From Copromyces sp. CBS 386.78 (lineage: Eukaryota; Ascomycota; Sordariomycetes; Sordariales; Sordariaceae), in NCBI GenBank assembly GCA_030685235.1, contig MU839142.1, forward strand, positions 200,626 to 264,625: a DNA stretch of 64,000 nt, given 5' to 3'. Both the position numbers and the translations under genes were made by a program. Below are positions 12,239 through 24,181 of the stretch, piece by piece. Position 1 is the stretch's first letter. Each line of letters opens with the position of its first letter. Under the pieces are notes generated by a model that saw only the letters and a program-made list of their open reading frames with translations, had not been told where the DNA came from and searched no databases.

Positions 12239-13951
12239 TTTTATCGAACAAGGTTGAACTTTGAAGTAGGTATGAATGGCTCTCCTGGCTGGCTGGGCAT
12301 GGTTGGGCAGGTTGAACATTCATTGTGTTAAGCAACGGATTACTAGAACTCGCACTATGTTGATGAAACTGTAAATTATTTTGCTTCCAACCTTGTTATC
12401 CCTTGCAACTGAAAGAAACGAATGCAATCGCGGAGTTAACTGGCAGCTGAGGCCGTGCACCCATCGGTCCCGACACTCACTCTTGCTGTCCAACTGCATG
12501 CTACATCTCCAATTGAAACGAAACATCGAATCGGCAGTTACCATCATTGTCACTAGGGGCAATTACAGGTCCATATCAGGGGTCGTTTCTAGACCTGGAC
12601 AATCGTGCCGTGGTCTACACTAGCAACTGATCACACATGGGCCGCGCTCATGGGCGCTTATTTAGTACTGTGTGACGGGCCTAAATCACAGTGTGAAAAG
12701 AGGAACAAAGTGGGTGAGACAACATCATCAACAGCGAGATTGTGGTGCAACCCTGACTGAAACCTGGTCTTTGTGTTAATCAATGACTTTCAATGGTTCC
12801 CAAATGCTATTTCGCGACTTTGAGAAAAGTTTTTGAAATGAAAATACCGCAATTAGGAATGTTGTCGACTACGGCCTGACATTAGATACAACGAAGTAAA
12901 GCTGATAGTGCGAGATATCCAACTACGTACCCCACACTGTGTCAAATGCGGGGTTGGGGTCGCGCTCCGTCTTTGAACCTCACTTCTTCTCCAACTTCAT
13001 TCCGCTTGCAACAGCACATGGTAACGCCGCCTGAGCCGCAATCTCTTGTCATCAACAGCTTCATCTGATGAGACGACCCAACAATCGAGACAAATTCCAG
13101 CCTATACCAGAAGTCACGGAACGATGGAAGACCAATCGATGCTGACTGACCTCATTCAGAGTCGCCTGACATGATTAAGATCTCGGCATCTCTCCGTATC
13201 CACCTCGCCCCATGATGAGTATGGACTGTCGGTAGTTGGGCAAGCAAGTGTCTGGCCCCTTCAGGCTGGACTCATTTTAAGCCGGATCTGCGCCGAAGAG
13301 AGCTCTCTACGCTACCCTATCGACGAACTCGTACAACGCTGTCACGCCCCGGACCAGTTCGATTCGATCCCCGGTGTGATGGACAGCCAGGGGCAGTCGC
13401 CACAAGTAACTCTAAACTCATACCACTCAGTAGTGTGACCACCATCAGCGCCACCTGTCTTTGACAGTCACATTTCAAGCACACAACGCGTGGGTTATCT
13501 GGCCCAGCCCAGTGGCCTGGAGTATACCCGAGAAAGTCTGGGGAACACGCTGTCTAACCATACCTCGCAAATCCTTGGCTGGGCAGGTTCCATCCTGACG
13601 GTTGGACAACAGGACCAGGGGCAGTCAACGGCAACTTTGGCGCCAGCGCCCACATGTCTGCACCGCGACCCTCAACAAGTGCGGTGCTGCGGTCTGGTCT
13701 GATACTGTCTGCTAAACACCTAGTCCAGCCTCGCCATCCTTACCTGGCCATTTCCCCTTCCGTTTTCTCACTTTCTCATTCGGGCCAAGGCCGCATTTGC
13801 CAGACCGAAGCAGTGGACTGTGCTGGTTCTTGTGCTCTCGCTCACTTTTCAAAACTTCACCCGTTGATCATCTCGTCTTTTATATGTCCATTCACATTGA
13901 ATCCTCTCCCAGCTCCATTCCATTCGCCGCCAGGCTCATCTGCGCTTGACA
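12239..13951. other. Intergenic
   Basis: No gene recognised. The open frames around 13490-13970 lie in the probable 5' leader of the next gene and have no motif. Confidence 0.5.
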
Positions 13952-16857
13952 ATGAGCTACGGCTCGCGCCAGCCTGACGTCAGGTCCAAGGCAGTATCCC
14001 CAAAGCCATCACTTACCGACATTCGATCGACAGCAGTTTCTCCAGATCGATGGAGAGATCTGGGCTTGCTTTTTCGGAGGGACTCTGAATCTTCCACGGC
14101 CTCCTCCTACCACTCGACGCCCACGAACGGCAGTCCGCAGATTAGATCGACCATCTTCGAGCCATTCAACCGAGTCCTTTCACCATATCCAGAAAGCAGC
14201 ACAGCCTGCTCCGCGCTGCTTTTCTCGCTTCCCGAGGTGCCCGATACGCCGGTTTCGACATTAGGGCAATTCGGCGATCTAGTTGAGCACAAGTTTCCCC
14301 AGAATCCGTCGGCTACAGAATTGGTTCAAAAAGTCCATCAGTCTTGGAGCAACCAGTCCCGTCATGTACAAAGTGGAACGCAGCAGAACCAAAGTCACAG
14401 CCGGACTCGGTCAAGGCGTCTTCACTCCCAGTCGCGATCAAGCAGCGAACAGCGTCAAGGTCGTGAAGGTCAGAATCTTCGCCGTGTCCTGGGAAGTCCA
14501 CAGAGCCACGAGCGTAGCTTCAGCGGGGGCAACGAGCAAGCCTCTTTCGATTCTCGGGAGAGCCGTGAACGGAGTCTCAGCAGGAGTACTACACGACAAT
14601 CTTCCGATGTTCGCGGCAACCGTGAATGTAGTCGGAGTAGAAGCACTCTACAAGCGGCGGCGTTGGAACCTACAAGGGAAGCTCCTACAAGGGAAGCTCG
14701 TGAACGCAGTCACAATAGGACCGCTGCCCACGCTCCGCTGGATGAGATCAAGCGAAAAAAGGAAAAGGAGAATAAAAGGGAAAAGGAGCGAGAGCGAGAC
14801 CGACAAAGGGACAGGTCGGCGTCTACTCACCGGAGTGGAGCGAGCTCTAAAGAACTACACCTCTTCGCCCACGAGAGGAGCTATGATAACGACCGCGACA
14901 TTGCGGCCGACAAGATCAGCAGGTTCTTGGAGTCGTTAGAACCATCCGCGCAAGCGTTCATGACGTTCCAGACACCACAATCTAACCCATCAATAGCACG
15001 GTTTGCGGCATCAGAAACGTCTCAGCCTGCGGTATCCCAACAAACGCCTGTCTCTTCCAGGCCACAAACGCCCCAGTCCCTCGCATCGCACACGACACAG
15101 TCCACGCCAACCCAGCACCAGACTCCGAACCCTGATAAAGAGTTGATGCTGGAGAACCGTGGCTTGTATCAGAGAGTCGCCGCTCTACAGCGAACAGAAC
15201 GGGACCTACTTGCCGAGAACCAGGATCTTGTCCGACAGTTGGCCATCCTTACGAAGCAACATGAGGCCCGTCGGCAGCAATGGCAAGATGAGTTTCAGGG
15301 CATCAAAGAAAAGGAGAAAATACTGCTTTGTGAGGCCCAACAGCTGAAAGTGCAGGTCATGCGACAGGAGGAGCAGATCATCAATCTTACTTGCACGAAT
15401 ACCAACTCGCAGCCGGCGCCGACACCGAAGGCAACTCCTGGATTATTGTCCGACCAGGAAATCAGTGCTTGGTTCGCAGAGCGCGATGGGACGTGGTATA
15501 CCTGGGCACGGGACTACGCATCAAGGGATCCGAACAGGCTATCGACCGGCTTGCATCCTCATCAGCTTCACGAGCTTTGCGATGGCGTCAAGGACTTCGT
15601 CAATGTTACGGATGGCCACAAGCTGCCCAGCGAACTTCTGGTCGGGAGTATCGAGATGGTTCAGACATTGCTCCACGGCATACTAGCCAATTTCATTTGC
15701 ACAGAAGCCTTGTCCTCGCCTTTCTGGGTGTTCAACGCCATCTCATCCGGAGCCCCTGAGAGTCCCTACGTGGCTCCGCTTACAGCCATCTCGCCTGGTG
15801 GCCTTCGCTTCGATCACGCAATGTTAAATGCCATTCCCTTTCGCAACGATTACGTTCCATCAGCTCAAATTGCACGAATGCCCCTTTCTCTCCTCACTAC
15901 AAATCTGCCGTCGAGTCACCACCACCACGATCCCATCAGCCCGTCAAGTATGGCCTATCCCATGAAAGCCGAAATAGAAAACATGTTCCACATGCTCACC
16001 AAAGGTAAACAAACCTTTACTCCCTGTCCCTATCCTCCTACCATTTACTGACGAAACCTACAGCCCAAGGCGAAGATCCAACCCCCTCAACGTCCCCCGC
16101 CCACGTCCAAGCCTCCCTATTCCACCTCTTCGCCACCGCCGGTATCTCCCTCGCCTCCTCATCCTCCTCCACCAACGGTACCGAAGCCAAACGCATGCTC
16201 ATCGAGTCCCGCCTAAACTACGCGCGCCGCCTCAAAGACCGCTTCCTCTCCGGAGTTGCCCGTTTCCTGCTGCAGGGTCAAGACCCCGTGGGCATCGTCA
16301 AACTGGAGCGCTCATTGACAGAGCACATCGATGACGCGTTACGGTTCTCTTGTCAGTTGTGGGCCAGGCCAGGACCGATACGAATCCATGGATTTGCGGC
16401 GTTGGGAGGGCAGGTTCATAAAGGAGGCGGAAGGTTGATGGAGTTGTGTCGGGCGCAACAGCAGCAGCAGCAGCAGCATTATGATCCGAATGAAGTGGCT
16501 AAGCAGGGGCAGGGACAGGGGCCACCGGAGTATTATCATGATGGCAAACCGGTGGTGATGGTGATGCAGCCTGCTATTGAGAGTTGTTTGGGAAGAATCA
16601 ATTCTGCTGCCGGTGGTGAAGATAATACCACGGAGAAGCCGAGCAGCAAGACGTCAAAAGTGTGGTTGAAAGCTCGCGTTCTGGTACATGTAACGACGGC
16701 CACAGCCACTGCACCACCTGCACAAGATAAAGTCCCACCGCCAACTGCGCAGGGGCAAGGGCAAGGGCAGTCGCCACACGCACGCAGCAACGCAGATTTT
16801 GGCAGCACAACGGCGCAGAAGACGGGGCCAGGGTCGGCTGCGTTTGGCATAGTCTAG
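13952..16857 (+). CDS. Uncharacterised 948-aa protein with Arg/Ser-rich region and coiled coil
   Basis: Exons 13952-16004 and 16064-16857. The 59-nt intron has GTAAAC, a TACTGACG branch and CTACAG, and the frame is kept across it. The start ATG (MSYGSRQPDV) follows a clean leader; an upstream TTG is ignored. Residues about 130-300 are rich in Arg/Ser and His/Gln with repeated short blocks such as SRERSLSRS and tandem REAPTREA, followed by a highly charged KKEKENKREKERERDRQRD helix. Residues about 395-490 have heptad spacing typical of a coiled coil (ENRGLYQRVAALQRTERDLL). A following globular-looking part carries several Trp and Cys. The C-terminus is Gln/Gly-rich with a run of seven Gln near 16457. 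I do not recognise a family. The gene stands alone between two long intergenic spacers. Confidence 0.75.
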
Positions 16858-19090
16858 GTGGCTCGGCATTGGGGCAGAGAGTGCGTGCTTGTTGTCTTGG
16901 TCACCGCAGCTGCATGTGGACAAAGAGGATTTTGGCGGAGCCGGTAACGCGCAGTGGGATGGATAAGGAAAGGTAGGCTTAGGATGGATGGCGCGACATC
17001 CTTAAACTGGGGATTTTCTCTCTTGACTGCGTTTTCTTTTTAGGTACCAGGTTTCTTTTCTTTCGATGTACGGGTAACGGGTTTCTGGGGGTTCATGGAT
17101 AAGGTAGTCGCAAGCAAGCAAGCAAGCAAGCGTGGCTTATATGCAAGATACGTAGGTACTGATGGCGAAAACGCACGGTTGGCTGAGACTGACGGTTTTA
17201 TGCGACTTCATGCTCGGGCTTGTATTCCATTCTTTCTCCCCAATCCCCTGTCATGTACCTATCGTGGGAGGGAGATAGGTATGATGGATGGTACGGTATC
17301 TCTAAGGAAGTGGCAGATCACATAGGTAGGTACGGTAGTGATGGGCTGGTTTTTGAGATGCCGAAGTTGTACTGGGGTAGGTACCTCTAGTCAAGGATAC
17401 CTTAACCAATGCCTTTACTACGAGCTTCAACGTGTACATATGTAGTACAAGGCTGACGGGCTATATTACTCGTCGAAAAGCCGTTGTTCTACTGGCCCTT
17501 TAAGCCGTTGAAGGAGGACGGGAAATTACCTACCTTAGTTCTGGCTGCCAGGCTCGAAAGCTGCGTGCTTGCTGCGAGATAGTATGATGGAGAGCCTCGG
17601 GGATTCCACCCCACGTTCGTTCGGCGTTTAGAAAATATCCTGATGCTTGCTCATCATGTAGGGCATAGCGCAACACCAGACCTTCCGGCATCTCAAATCC
17701 GGAGATACGTCAAGATCTGATAAAGAAGCCAGCCCAGCCCAATCATGTGGTTCCCGTCACGGAGTTAACGGGGAGAAAATGCTGGAGAGCAAACCAGGTA
17801 CCTTAACCTACCAAGGTAATGAGCCGCGATGAGCGCCGACACATAAGGTAGGTAGGTAGGTACCTATGCATGTTGGGCCTCGAGAAACCTCTTCAGCAAT
17901 CCCGGGGCGAGGGGGTGTGTGTACCTCTAGGTACCTATATATGTGATGATATTAAGATTCAACCCAGCGCAGCTACCTTGGCTTTCCTTCTGGTGACCGC
18001 CCGTGGACATAGCCAATAACGTGAACGTGAACGTGATGTGTGTAACCAGACCACCGACATCTTGCATATCTCTTCTTTGCCTCTGGAGGGCTGGTGGCTG
18101 AGAGACTGGCAAGGTACAGCGGTCAGCCGGAGGCTGGGAGAGTCAGGCGGCTAATTCGAAACGAAACGACTTCCCGCCCTGGCTAGGTAACGATGAACAA
18201 AGATGGACAAAGAGAAGTGTAAGGTAGGTACTAGCAGGCGACACTATCCCATTGTGCACCTGCGTGGTGACCTGCCGCTATGGCGGCAAGGGATCGATGA
18301 TCTACCAGTGTCATTGGAAGGCTGTCTAGGTAGAAAGTTGAGCCAGGAGGTGGTCAGCAGCAGCAATTGGTTCTTTCGGTACGTACTGCCCGTACCTCTC
18401 AACAACGTTACGAACGGTAACAGCATGATATCTCCGAATACCGTTGAGGATGACCTTTATCTTCCCCAGAAACAGACACTGGACAACTCACACCACTGTT
18501 TCTTTCTTACCCATTGGCGGAAGTCGATATCTCATTTGAAGTTTTTGCTCTGCTCTGCTGGAAGGCTGGCGCATCCAATGCGGGAATGACAGGGAAGTCC
18601 GTCCTTGGAGGGTAAGCGCTCGAGAACAAGATAGGTGCAGGTCTCATTAATTGCTCGCGTGCAGACTTCCAGGTCAAGGCTGGAGGTTCTTTCCGGCGAG
18701 CCGGGGTAGGCCAGCCATCATTACCTTACCTACCTTACCTATCGTCGACTAGCTTCATGATTTTTTCGAAAGCTTGGTGCGATATATTGAGCAAGAAGAT
18801 CCCCAAAATCCAGCTGACATGACTTCTCTTGTTGGGTTGGTCCTCGTTCGCAGGGTATGTTGGCGGGTAAGGTAATTACTTATATATATATATACTCCAT
18901 TTCCTATTTGCCTTCCATCAAGCTGTTTGTCGCTTTTTAGGTGACGCTTTTCTTTTCTTCCTTTTCTTTTACACGGCTGGCCCGTTTATGGCTTCCTGAA
19001 ACTTTCTTCTTTTCTATCAACATCAGCAACCGACGAGAACAAACCACCTTCATTTAGATCGCTCGCCCCCCAGCTCTCACACCGTTTAAA
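16858..19090. other. Long intergenic spacer with simple repeats
   Basis: No gene found on either strand. The spacer holds (GCAA)n at 17110-17131, (TAGG)n at about 17846-17864, several TAGGTACCT/ACCTACCTTACC islands (17328-17400, 18720-18745) and a short (TA)n at 18882-18893. The (TA)n lies about 200 bp upstream of the next start and may act as a TATA-type promoter element. Confidence 0.55.
17110..17131. repeat. (GCAA)n microsatellite
   Basis: About five perfect GCAA units, flanked by unique sequence. Confidence 0.8.
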
Positions 19091-19771
19091 ATGACACGAA
19101 AATCTACATACCAAAGCCTCGCTGGCATTGCCCGCATGCCGTACCCAGGGGCATCTAGTTCTACCACGAGAAGCACACCCACAGCCATTACCACGACCGT
19201 CAAGCCCAAGCTCACCCTCGACAACTTAACCCACTACCTCGCCCAACTCGAGCAGACCCCAGGACCAGGGGCAATCACCCCCCTCTCCGGACCCGACTTT
19301 GAAGAGCCCAGCTCCACCATTGCAGAATGCGGCGAGGCCACCACCGGCTGTAGCGATCTATCAGCAGCAGCCCGCGTTGAGCGGTTATTCAACTCTACCG
19401 ATCATCAGCGAACATGTGGGAATTCCGTCAACGAAGAACATGAAGACGAAGACGAAGACGAAGACAAAGACAGAGACAAAAAGGGGCAAGTCAACAACGT
19501 AGACTCGGACTCGGACTCGGACTCGGCGGGCTCCTGTTTATACCGACCCCTAGACTTAGAGGTAGAGGTAGAGCGACTTACAACCACAACACCACCACCA
19601 CCACCACCGCCCCTAACAAGTGGAATTGAAAACAACACCACTGGAACTACCACTACCACATGCAAACACACAATCGCAGCCGCTGCAATCCCAACGGCAA
19701 CAACCACAATCAAACCTAGACCTACTACTCCTTCTTCACGAGCACCACCCGAAAAGCAACATGAAAACTAG
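19091..19771 (+). CDS. Small low-complexity acidic/Thr-Pro-rich protein
   Basis: A single exon of 226 aa begins with MTRKSTYQSLAGIARMPYPG. A possible TATA-like (TA)n lies about 200 bp upstream, and a C/T-rich leader runs directly into the ATG. The N-terminal 100 residues are moderately complex (LTLDNLTHYLAQLEQTPGPG looks like a short amphipathic helix). Then comes an alternating Glu-Asp/Lys block coded by GAAGAC repeats, a Ser-Asp repeat, a run of seven Pro and a Thr-rich tail. No known domain or signal peptide is visible. A 20-nt poly-A lies 50 bp downstream in genomic DNA. It is probably a real fungal gene of unknown function, but the low complexity leaves room for a spurious frame. Confidence 0.5.
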   Translation: MTRKSTYQSLAGIARMPYPGASSSTTRSTPTAITTTVKPKLTLDNLTHYLAQLEQTPGPGAITPLSGPDFEEPSSTIAECGEATTGCSDLSAAARVERLFNSTDHQRTCGNSVNEEHEDEDEDEDKDRDKKGQVNNVDSDSDSDSAGSCLYRPLDLEVEVERLTTTTPPPPPPPLTSGIENNTTGTTTTTCKHTIAAAAIPTATTTIKPRPTTPSSRAPPEKQHEN

Positions 19772-19819
19772 GGACACGAACATAACCACAAGAACAACGA
19801 GGAGCCGAGCCCCAGATGA

Positions 19820-19840
19820 AAAAAAAAAAAAAAAAAAAAA
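19820..19840. repeat. Poly-A tract
   Basis: A run of 21 A followed by GGGGG, 50 bp beyond the stop of the preceding frame. Confidence 0.9.
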
Positions 19841-20142
19841 GGGGGAAGAATAACAAGAACAAGTGGTAGTGGTGGCTAACTCGTCGTGTCCATGACCTGC
19901 ACTGCTCCACGCAATTAGTTGTAAGTCTAGTTCCCGGAAACCTGCACGGATCCAAGGCCTCCTTATCGGATTTCGAGCATTTAATACTTGGTGCCGGAAC
20001 AATCATCTGGCGACTGTGCGGCGGGGGTGGAGATTGGAGTATCATTCTATTCTAGTCGTCATTTTCGTTGTCCTTTAATGCTAGGATGCTAGGAGAGGGA
20101 TGGGTGGGTGGATGAATGTTGTGTAAGTGGCGAGGGAGGGAA

Positions 20143-20167
20143 GGGGGGGGGGGGGGGGGGGGGGGGG
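20143..20167. repeat. Poly-G tract, 25 nt
   Basis: An uninterrupted G homopolymer lies 76 bp before an assembly gap. G-rich TTAGGG-like words follow it (20215-20232), but no true telomeric array is present. Confidence 0.9.
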
Positions 20168-20243
20168 TTGGGTTCGTGATGTTTGGCCGTTTGTTTTTGT
20201 GTGGGTTTTAGTTTGGGTTAGTTAGGGTGGGTTTGTTTGTGGG

Positions 20244-20253
20244 NNNNNNNNNN
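20244..20253. other. Assembly gap (10 N) with C-rich flank
   Basis: Ten N are followed to about 20340 by nearly pure C/G sequence quite unlike the rest of the window. This suggests low-quality or mis-joined sequence. True gap size is unknown. Confidence 0.95.
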
Positions 20254-20789
20254 GCCCCCTCCCCTCCCCGCCCCGCGCCCGGCCAGCCCCCCCCCGCCGC
20301 CCCCCCCCGCCCCCCCCGCCGCCCCCCCCGCGCGCGCCTGGCGTGCGGATATGATGTGAGGACATTTTATTTTTGGTGTGTTGAAGCATGTGGTACCTAC
20401 GGTTGGATATGGTCGTCTCTGGTTGCATATATGACGGGTTAGCTGATGAAGAATTGGTTGCGAAGGGGGATATGTAGATCGCTTGGGGGAATAGAAGCCA
20501 ATTGGAACATTTTGAAGCTGCTTGTTGTTAATTCTGTGTAAGCCTCCTTTCGCACTATCGAGCCATCAGTTATGACGAGTCCGCCCACCTAGCATATACA
20601 TATCCTGATCTATGTACGGGTATTCTGTTCCCTATATCCAAAAGAAAGACACGGAGATCGCAAGCCTGCTGCTACATCCAAGAGATTAAAACCAAACGCT
20701 ATACCACCCACCATGCCTGGCCCAATTCCCATGCTCATTACTTCTTCGATCCCTTCCATTACACTCCTCCCCGTACCTCCACATCCCGC

Positions 20790-22288
20790 CTACTGTGGTT
20801 TCTGCGCAAACCAGAAATAATATCTAAAATACCGATGCACCCTCGGATTATCCAGTCCCTTCCTTGCCTCCATCATAATCATCTCCTTCTGGACCTGATC
20901 CAACCCCAGGGCATCAAACGGTCTACCCGCCAGCGCCTGCATAATCTCCAGAATGGCCATCTTCTGATAGAGGCCGACCAATCTAAGCGTCTTATCTTTC
21001 GCCCAGACGCCAATGGGCACCTTCTTGACGACGCACTGAATGTTGACGAACCCGGCGTCGGCGAGGTATTGCTTGAGGATCTTGGGGATGGTGATATTCA
21101 TGTTGAACCTGGCAAAGGCTTGTTGGGTGAGGTCGTAGAGGACTTTTACGGGGTCGTCGTCGGCGGGCATGGTGTCGTCGTCGCAGAAGACTTCGCAGTT
21201 TAGTTCTTGGAACTCGATCCAGCCGCCGGGTTTGAGGGCGCTGTTTGTCGTTTGTTAGCAGCTATCAACTACAATAGAGGGGAAAGCCCTGCCATCTCTG
21301 AGGATGGATCAGGGGATAAGGGAAAGAAGAAGACTTACTCGTAAGCATGCCCCAACACCACCGGCAGATTCTTCAACACGGTCGCCATAAACCGAAAATG
21401 CGCATAATCCGCCTCCCCCCTCATCAACCACTCCTGCTCACAATCATCCACCAAAAAGTCCACATTCGGTGGTACCCAAAGCGGTTGCACAGGACTGATA
21501 TCCATTCCTCTGACCCTAGCCATCGGCCACCTATCACCGGCATCAATGGCCCAAATGCCCGTGCCCGTTCCAATATCCAGTATATTCTGCGGATTCTTCT
21601 CCAACGGCGCAAGTGCCAGCTGGCCGTCGAGCAGCTCGAGAAGCATGGCGTGCTTCATGTCTTCGCGCGACAGCTCGGCATCGTCGTTGGGGATCGGGTA
21701 GCGGCTGTTCTTGTAGGATTGGTAGCGTCGGCCGTGCTCGTAGGTGTGGGCGTAGATGGAGGAGGTGGCCGAGGTCGAGCGGGTCGATTGGGTCTCGTAG
21801 CCTTCGGTGAGAGAGAACTCGTCCGAGTCGGAGGCGGCGTCGTGGTCCGCGGCTTCTATGTTGTCGTGGTGTCGGTGACCGTGGTGGTGACGGCCGTCGT
21901 GACCGTCGTTGTGGGAGCCATTGTTGTGCGACGATGACGGTGTAGCTGACGTTGCTTGTTGCTCGTAGGTGGTGGTTGGAGCTAGGAGGGGAGTTTCGTG
22001 ATCTTGTTCTTGAGCTTGCTGCTGGGGTACGTCTAACACAGTGCTCGCAGTGGTGTTTGTGACTTGATTAGCGGCAGCGGGTGCTGACTTGTACGTCTCG
22101 GCACTGTCCTCTGCAGCAGCGGGGTCTTGAACTGCAGAAGCTTTGTTGGACTTGGGCGCATTCGAGGTCGCGGTTGATGATGATGAGGGCGTCGCATCGT
22201 GTGCTCTGGCGCTGGGGCTTTCGGCTGCTGGGTGGTCGCCGGAAGCCTTCATTTTGGTGGGCAAGAATTTGGATCGTAGTGATTTCAT
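20790..22288 (-). CDS. LaeA-like SAM-dependent methyltransferase
   Basis: Exon 1 runs 22288-21339 and exon 2 runs 21240-20790, giving 466 aa. The 98-nt intron has GTAAGT, CTAAC and CAG; joining restores HAYDALKPGGWIEFQEL. Residues 1-190 are disordered, Ser/Ala-rich with a His-rich block around 120-142. The fold starts near 215: motif I is ILDIGTGTGIWAID at about 236-249, followed by MDISPVQPLWVPPNVDF and DDCEQEW, the signature of the LaeA/TAM-type fungal methyltransferases (Methyltransf_23). LaeA itself regulates secondary metabolism and development through the velvet complex. This gene belongs to the broad LaeA-like group, so substrate and nuclear role are not known. It is convergent with no close neighbour; the FAD monooxygenase lies 1.9 kb upstream on the same strand. 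Confidence 0.9.
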
Positions 22289-22767
22289 TTAGTTGTTTGC
22301 TGGTCAAGAAAGAGGATGCCGGCAGAGGATCATTAAAGTGCAGGTGACGATTAATCAAATTAGAGAACTAAGGAGCAAGACAGAAGGTGAGGCACGAAGG
22401 AGGAAGGAAGGGGCTTCCTTGAACGGTGTTGTCGAATTGAGTGGCAATTGCGGGATTGCGACTCGGAACTGCTGTGATTCACAGAAGGGGAAGCTTCAAC
22501 TCTCGTCTCGGTCTGTTAGCTCCGGTACCTCCCCTCTTTTTGTATTTCCATTTCTGTAACACGAAAACTTGCATACTTCATTCAACGTCAATATCAAAGA
22601 ATCATGAAATAAGGAATCCCTCTTTTAATAGGTATTCCCCGGAGATCTTAAATCCTCAAACTCCATCCTCCACCTCGGCTTCCCGGGGCCCCATCATTGA
22701 ATCTCCCCCGAGCGTCCGATTTCACTAATTCACCCCCTTGCACCACGTGGACTTATACATTACACCT

Positions 22768-22993
22768 GGTTTGTTCGTTAGCGCAGGACTTTATAACTAA
22801 GTACGACGCACGCTGCGCAACTCAATCACTGTTCCACCAACTTTTATAGAAGAACTTGGTGTCAACCAGATACGTTTCAGGCGCTTTATACATATTATCC
22901 AACTCTCCGTTTCGACTATGGTTGTTCTGTTGTTTTTCTGTATATTTTTGCAGGCCCCTGTCGCAGCGTATAAATCACGCTAACAAACAAACC
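22768..22993. mobile_element. MITE-like element, copy 1
   Basis: The element is bounded by inverted ends: GGTTTGTTCGTTAGCGC at the left and its near-complement (GCTAACAAACAAACC) at the right, followed inward by a shared TTTATA. The internal sequence matches copy 2 in direct orientation. There is no coding capacity. Target-site duplication is not resolved because copy 2 follows immediately. Confidence 0.55.
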
Positions 22994-23002
22994 ACCATTA
23001 AC

Positions 23003-23259
23003 GGGATGTGTACCTACACATCAATGCTGGAAAGTTCGTTAGCGCGTGACTTCATAGGGTACTCTTCGCAATTCAACCAACATAGCACCAAATTTAATGC
23101 AAGAAGCTGGTATCAACCCAATACATTTTACCCGTTTCATACATGCTCTCTAATTTTTCCCTGTGAATATGGTTATCCCGTTGTTTTGTAGTGAAGTTTT
23201 GCACACCCCTGTCACGAGAACCGCGCCAACAAACTTTCCAGCATTAATGTATACATCCC
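23003..23259. mobile_element. MITE-like element, copy 2
   Basis: Inverted ends begin with GGGATGT(G/A)TAC and continue with AATGCTGGAAAGTT then GTT(A/G)GCGCG on both sides; the mismatches are mostly transitions. The interior aligns with copy 1 (period about 264 bp): both carry a TATGGTTnTnCnGTTGTTTT-like block. It is too short to encode a transposase, so if mobile it was non-autonomous. Confidence 0.6.
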
Positions 23260-24181
23260 ATGTCATGTCCCGCCAAAATCCCCTAACAAAAAACGTCATC
23301 TTCCTAGTCAGTTCCGTTCATCAGTTCATCTTGTGTATCTTTTCCTCCTGTCAGATATTTATTTATCGTCCACTGCCATTTTCTTCCAATGGATCATTTC
23401 AAGAAGGACAGCAATTGTTAATTAACAAAACATCCAATCCAATCTTACCGAGTTGTACCAGCCATCCCACGAGTTTCAAAAACGTGCTACTGTATGTATG
23501 TAAATCTGCAACCCACCGCGTGGTAATGTAACATCGGCCGGACAATCCCCCAAAACTGCCGGTGCCGCCGCTTGAACCGCCATGCGAGCGAACCGTAACG
23601 AAAACCCGCGGATCCCATTTACGATCCCCCGAACAAACTCCGGATGCAAAAGTCCGGATACCTCTTCGTTCTTCGATGATGTTGCGCAATGTCTGACATG
23701 TTTGATAGATAATACCAAGTGCACGTGGTGCGTTTCTGTCGATTTCCCACTTCCTCAAAAGCAAAGTAGGTACCGTTACAATATCTTTCAGTAACATTGT
23801 ATCGCGCATGACGACGGGACCTTTCCCATCTTCCCTCCTCCTACACCCGAGAACACCACCCAAGAACACCAAGCTGTTTCATCATTTCCATTTGGTCCCA
23901 TTCCATGTGGGTATGGTAACTTCCTCTTCGGTTTCTTTCCCTCTTTCAGCTTCTCTTCCCTCCGTCTCTTCCCCTTTGCTCGCTTTCGCTTACATACCCT
24001 ATCTAAATTCCGTCATCTTTGACTTCCTCTTCCCATCGATGTCATATCCCACCCACCCATATGATACGAGCCGAACGATCGAATCAGATCCCTTCTCGTC
24101 ACGACAAAGTCAAGTCCTACCTCGGCCGGCTGCAACCCACCCAGCACCTTACTCCTCGGCCTCGTCCTGTCCTAGACAAGA

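Larger units (their letters stand above)
22289..24181. other. Intergenic, contains two TIR-bearing repeat copies
   Basis: No gene seen. The left part is the promoter of the methyltransferase; 22768-23259 holds the repeat pair annotated next; 23260-24181 is C/T-rich without a convincing frame. Confidence 0.55.

Noticed and set aside
20205..20240. TTAGGG-like words near the first gap, suggesting a telomere
   Set aside because: Only one or two imperfect units in G/T-rich sequence, with ordinary genes on both sides.
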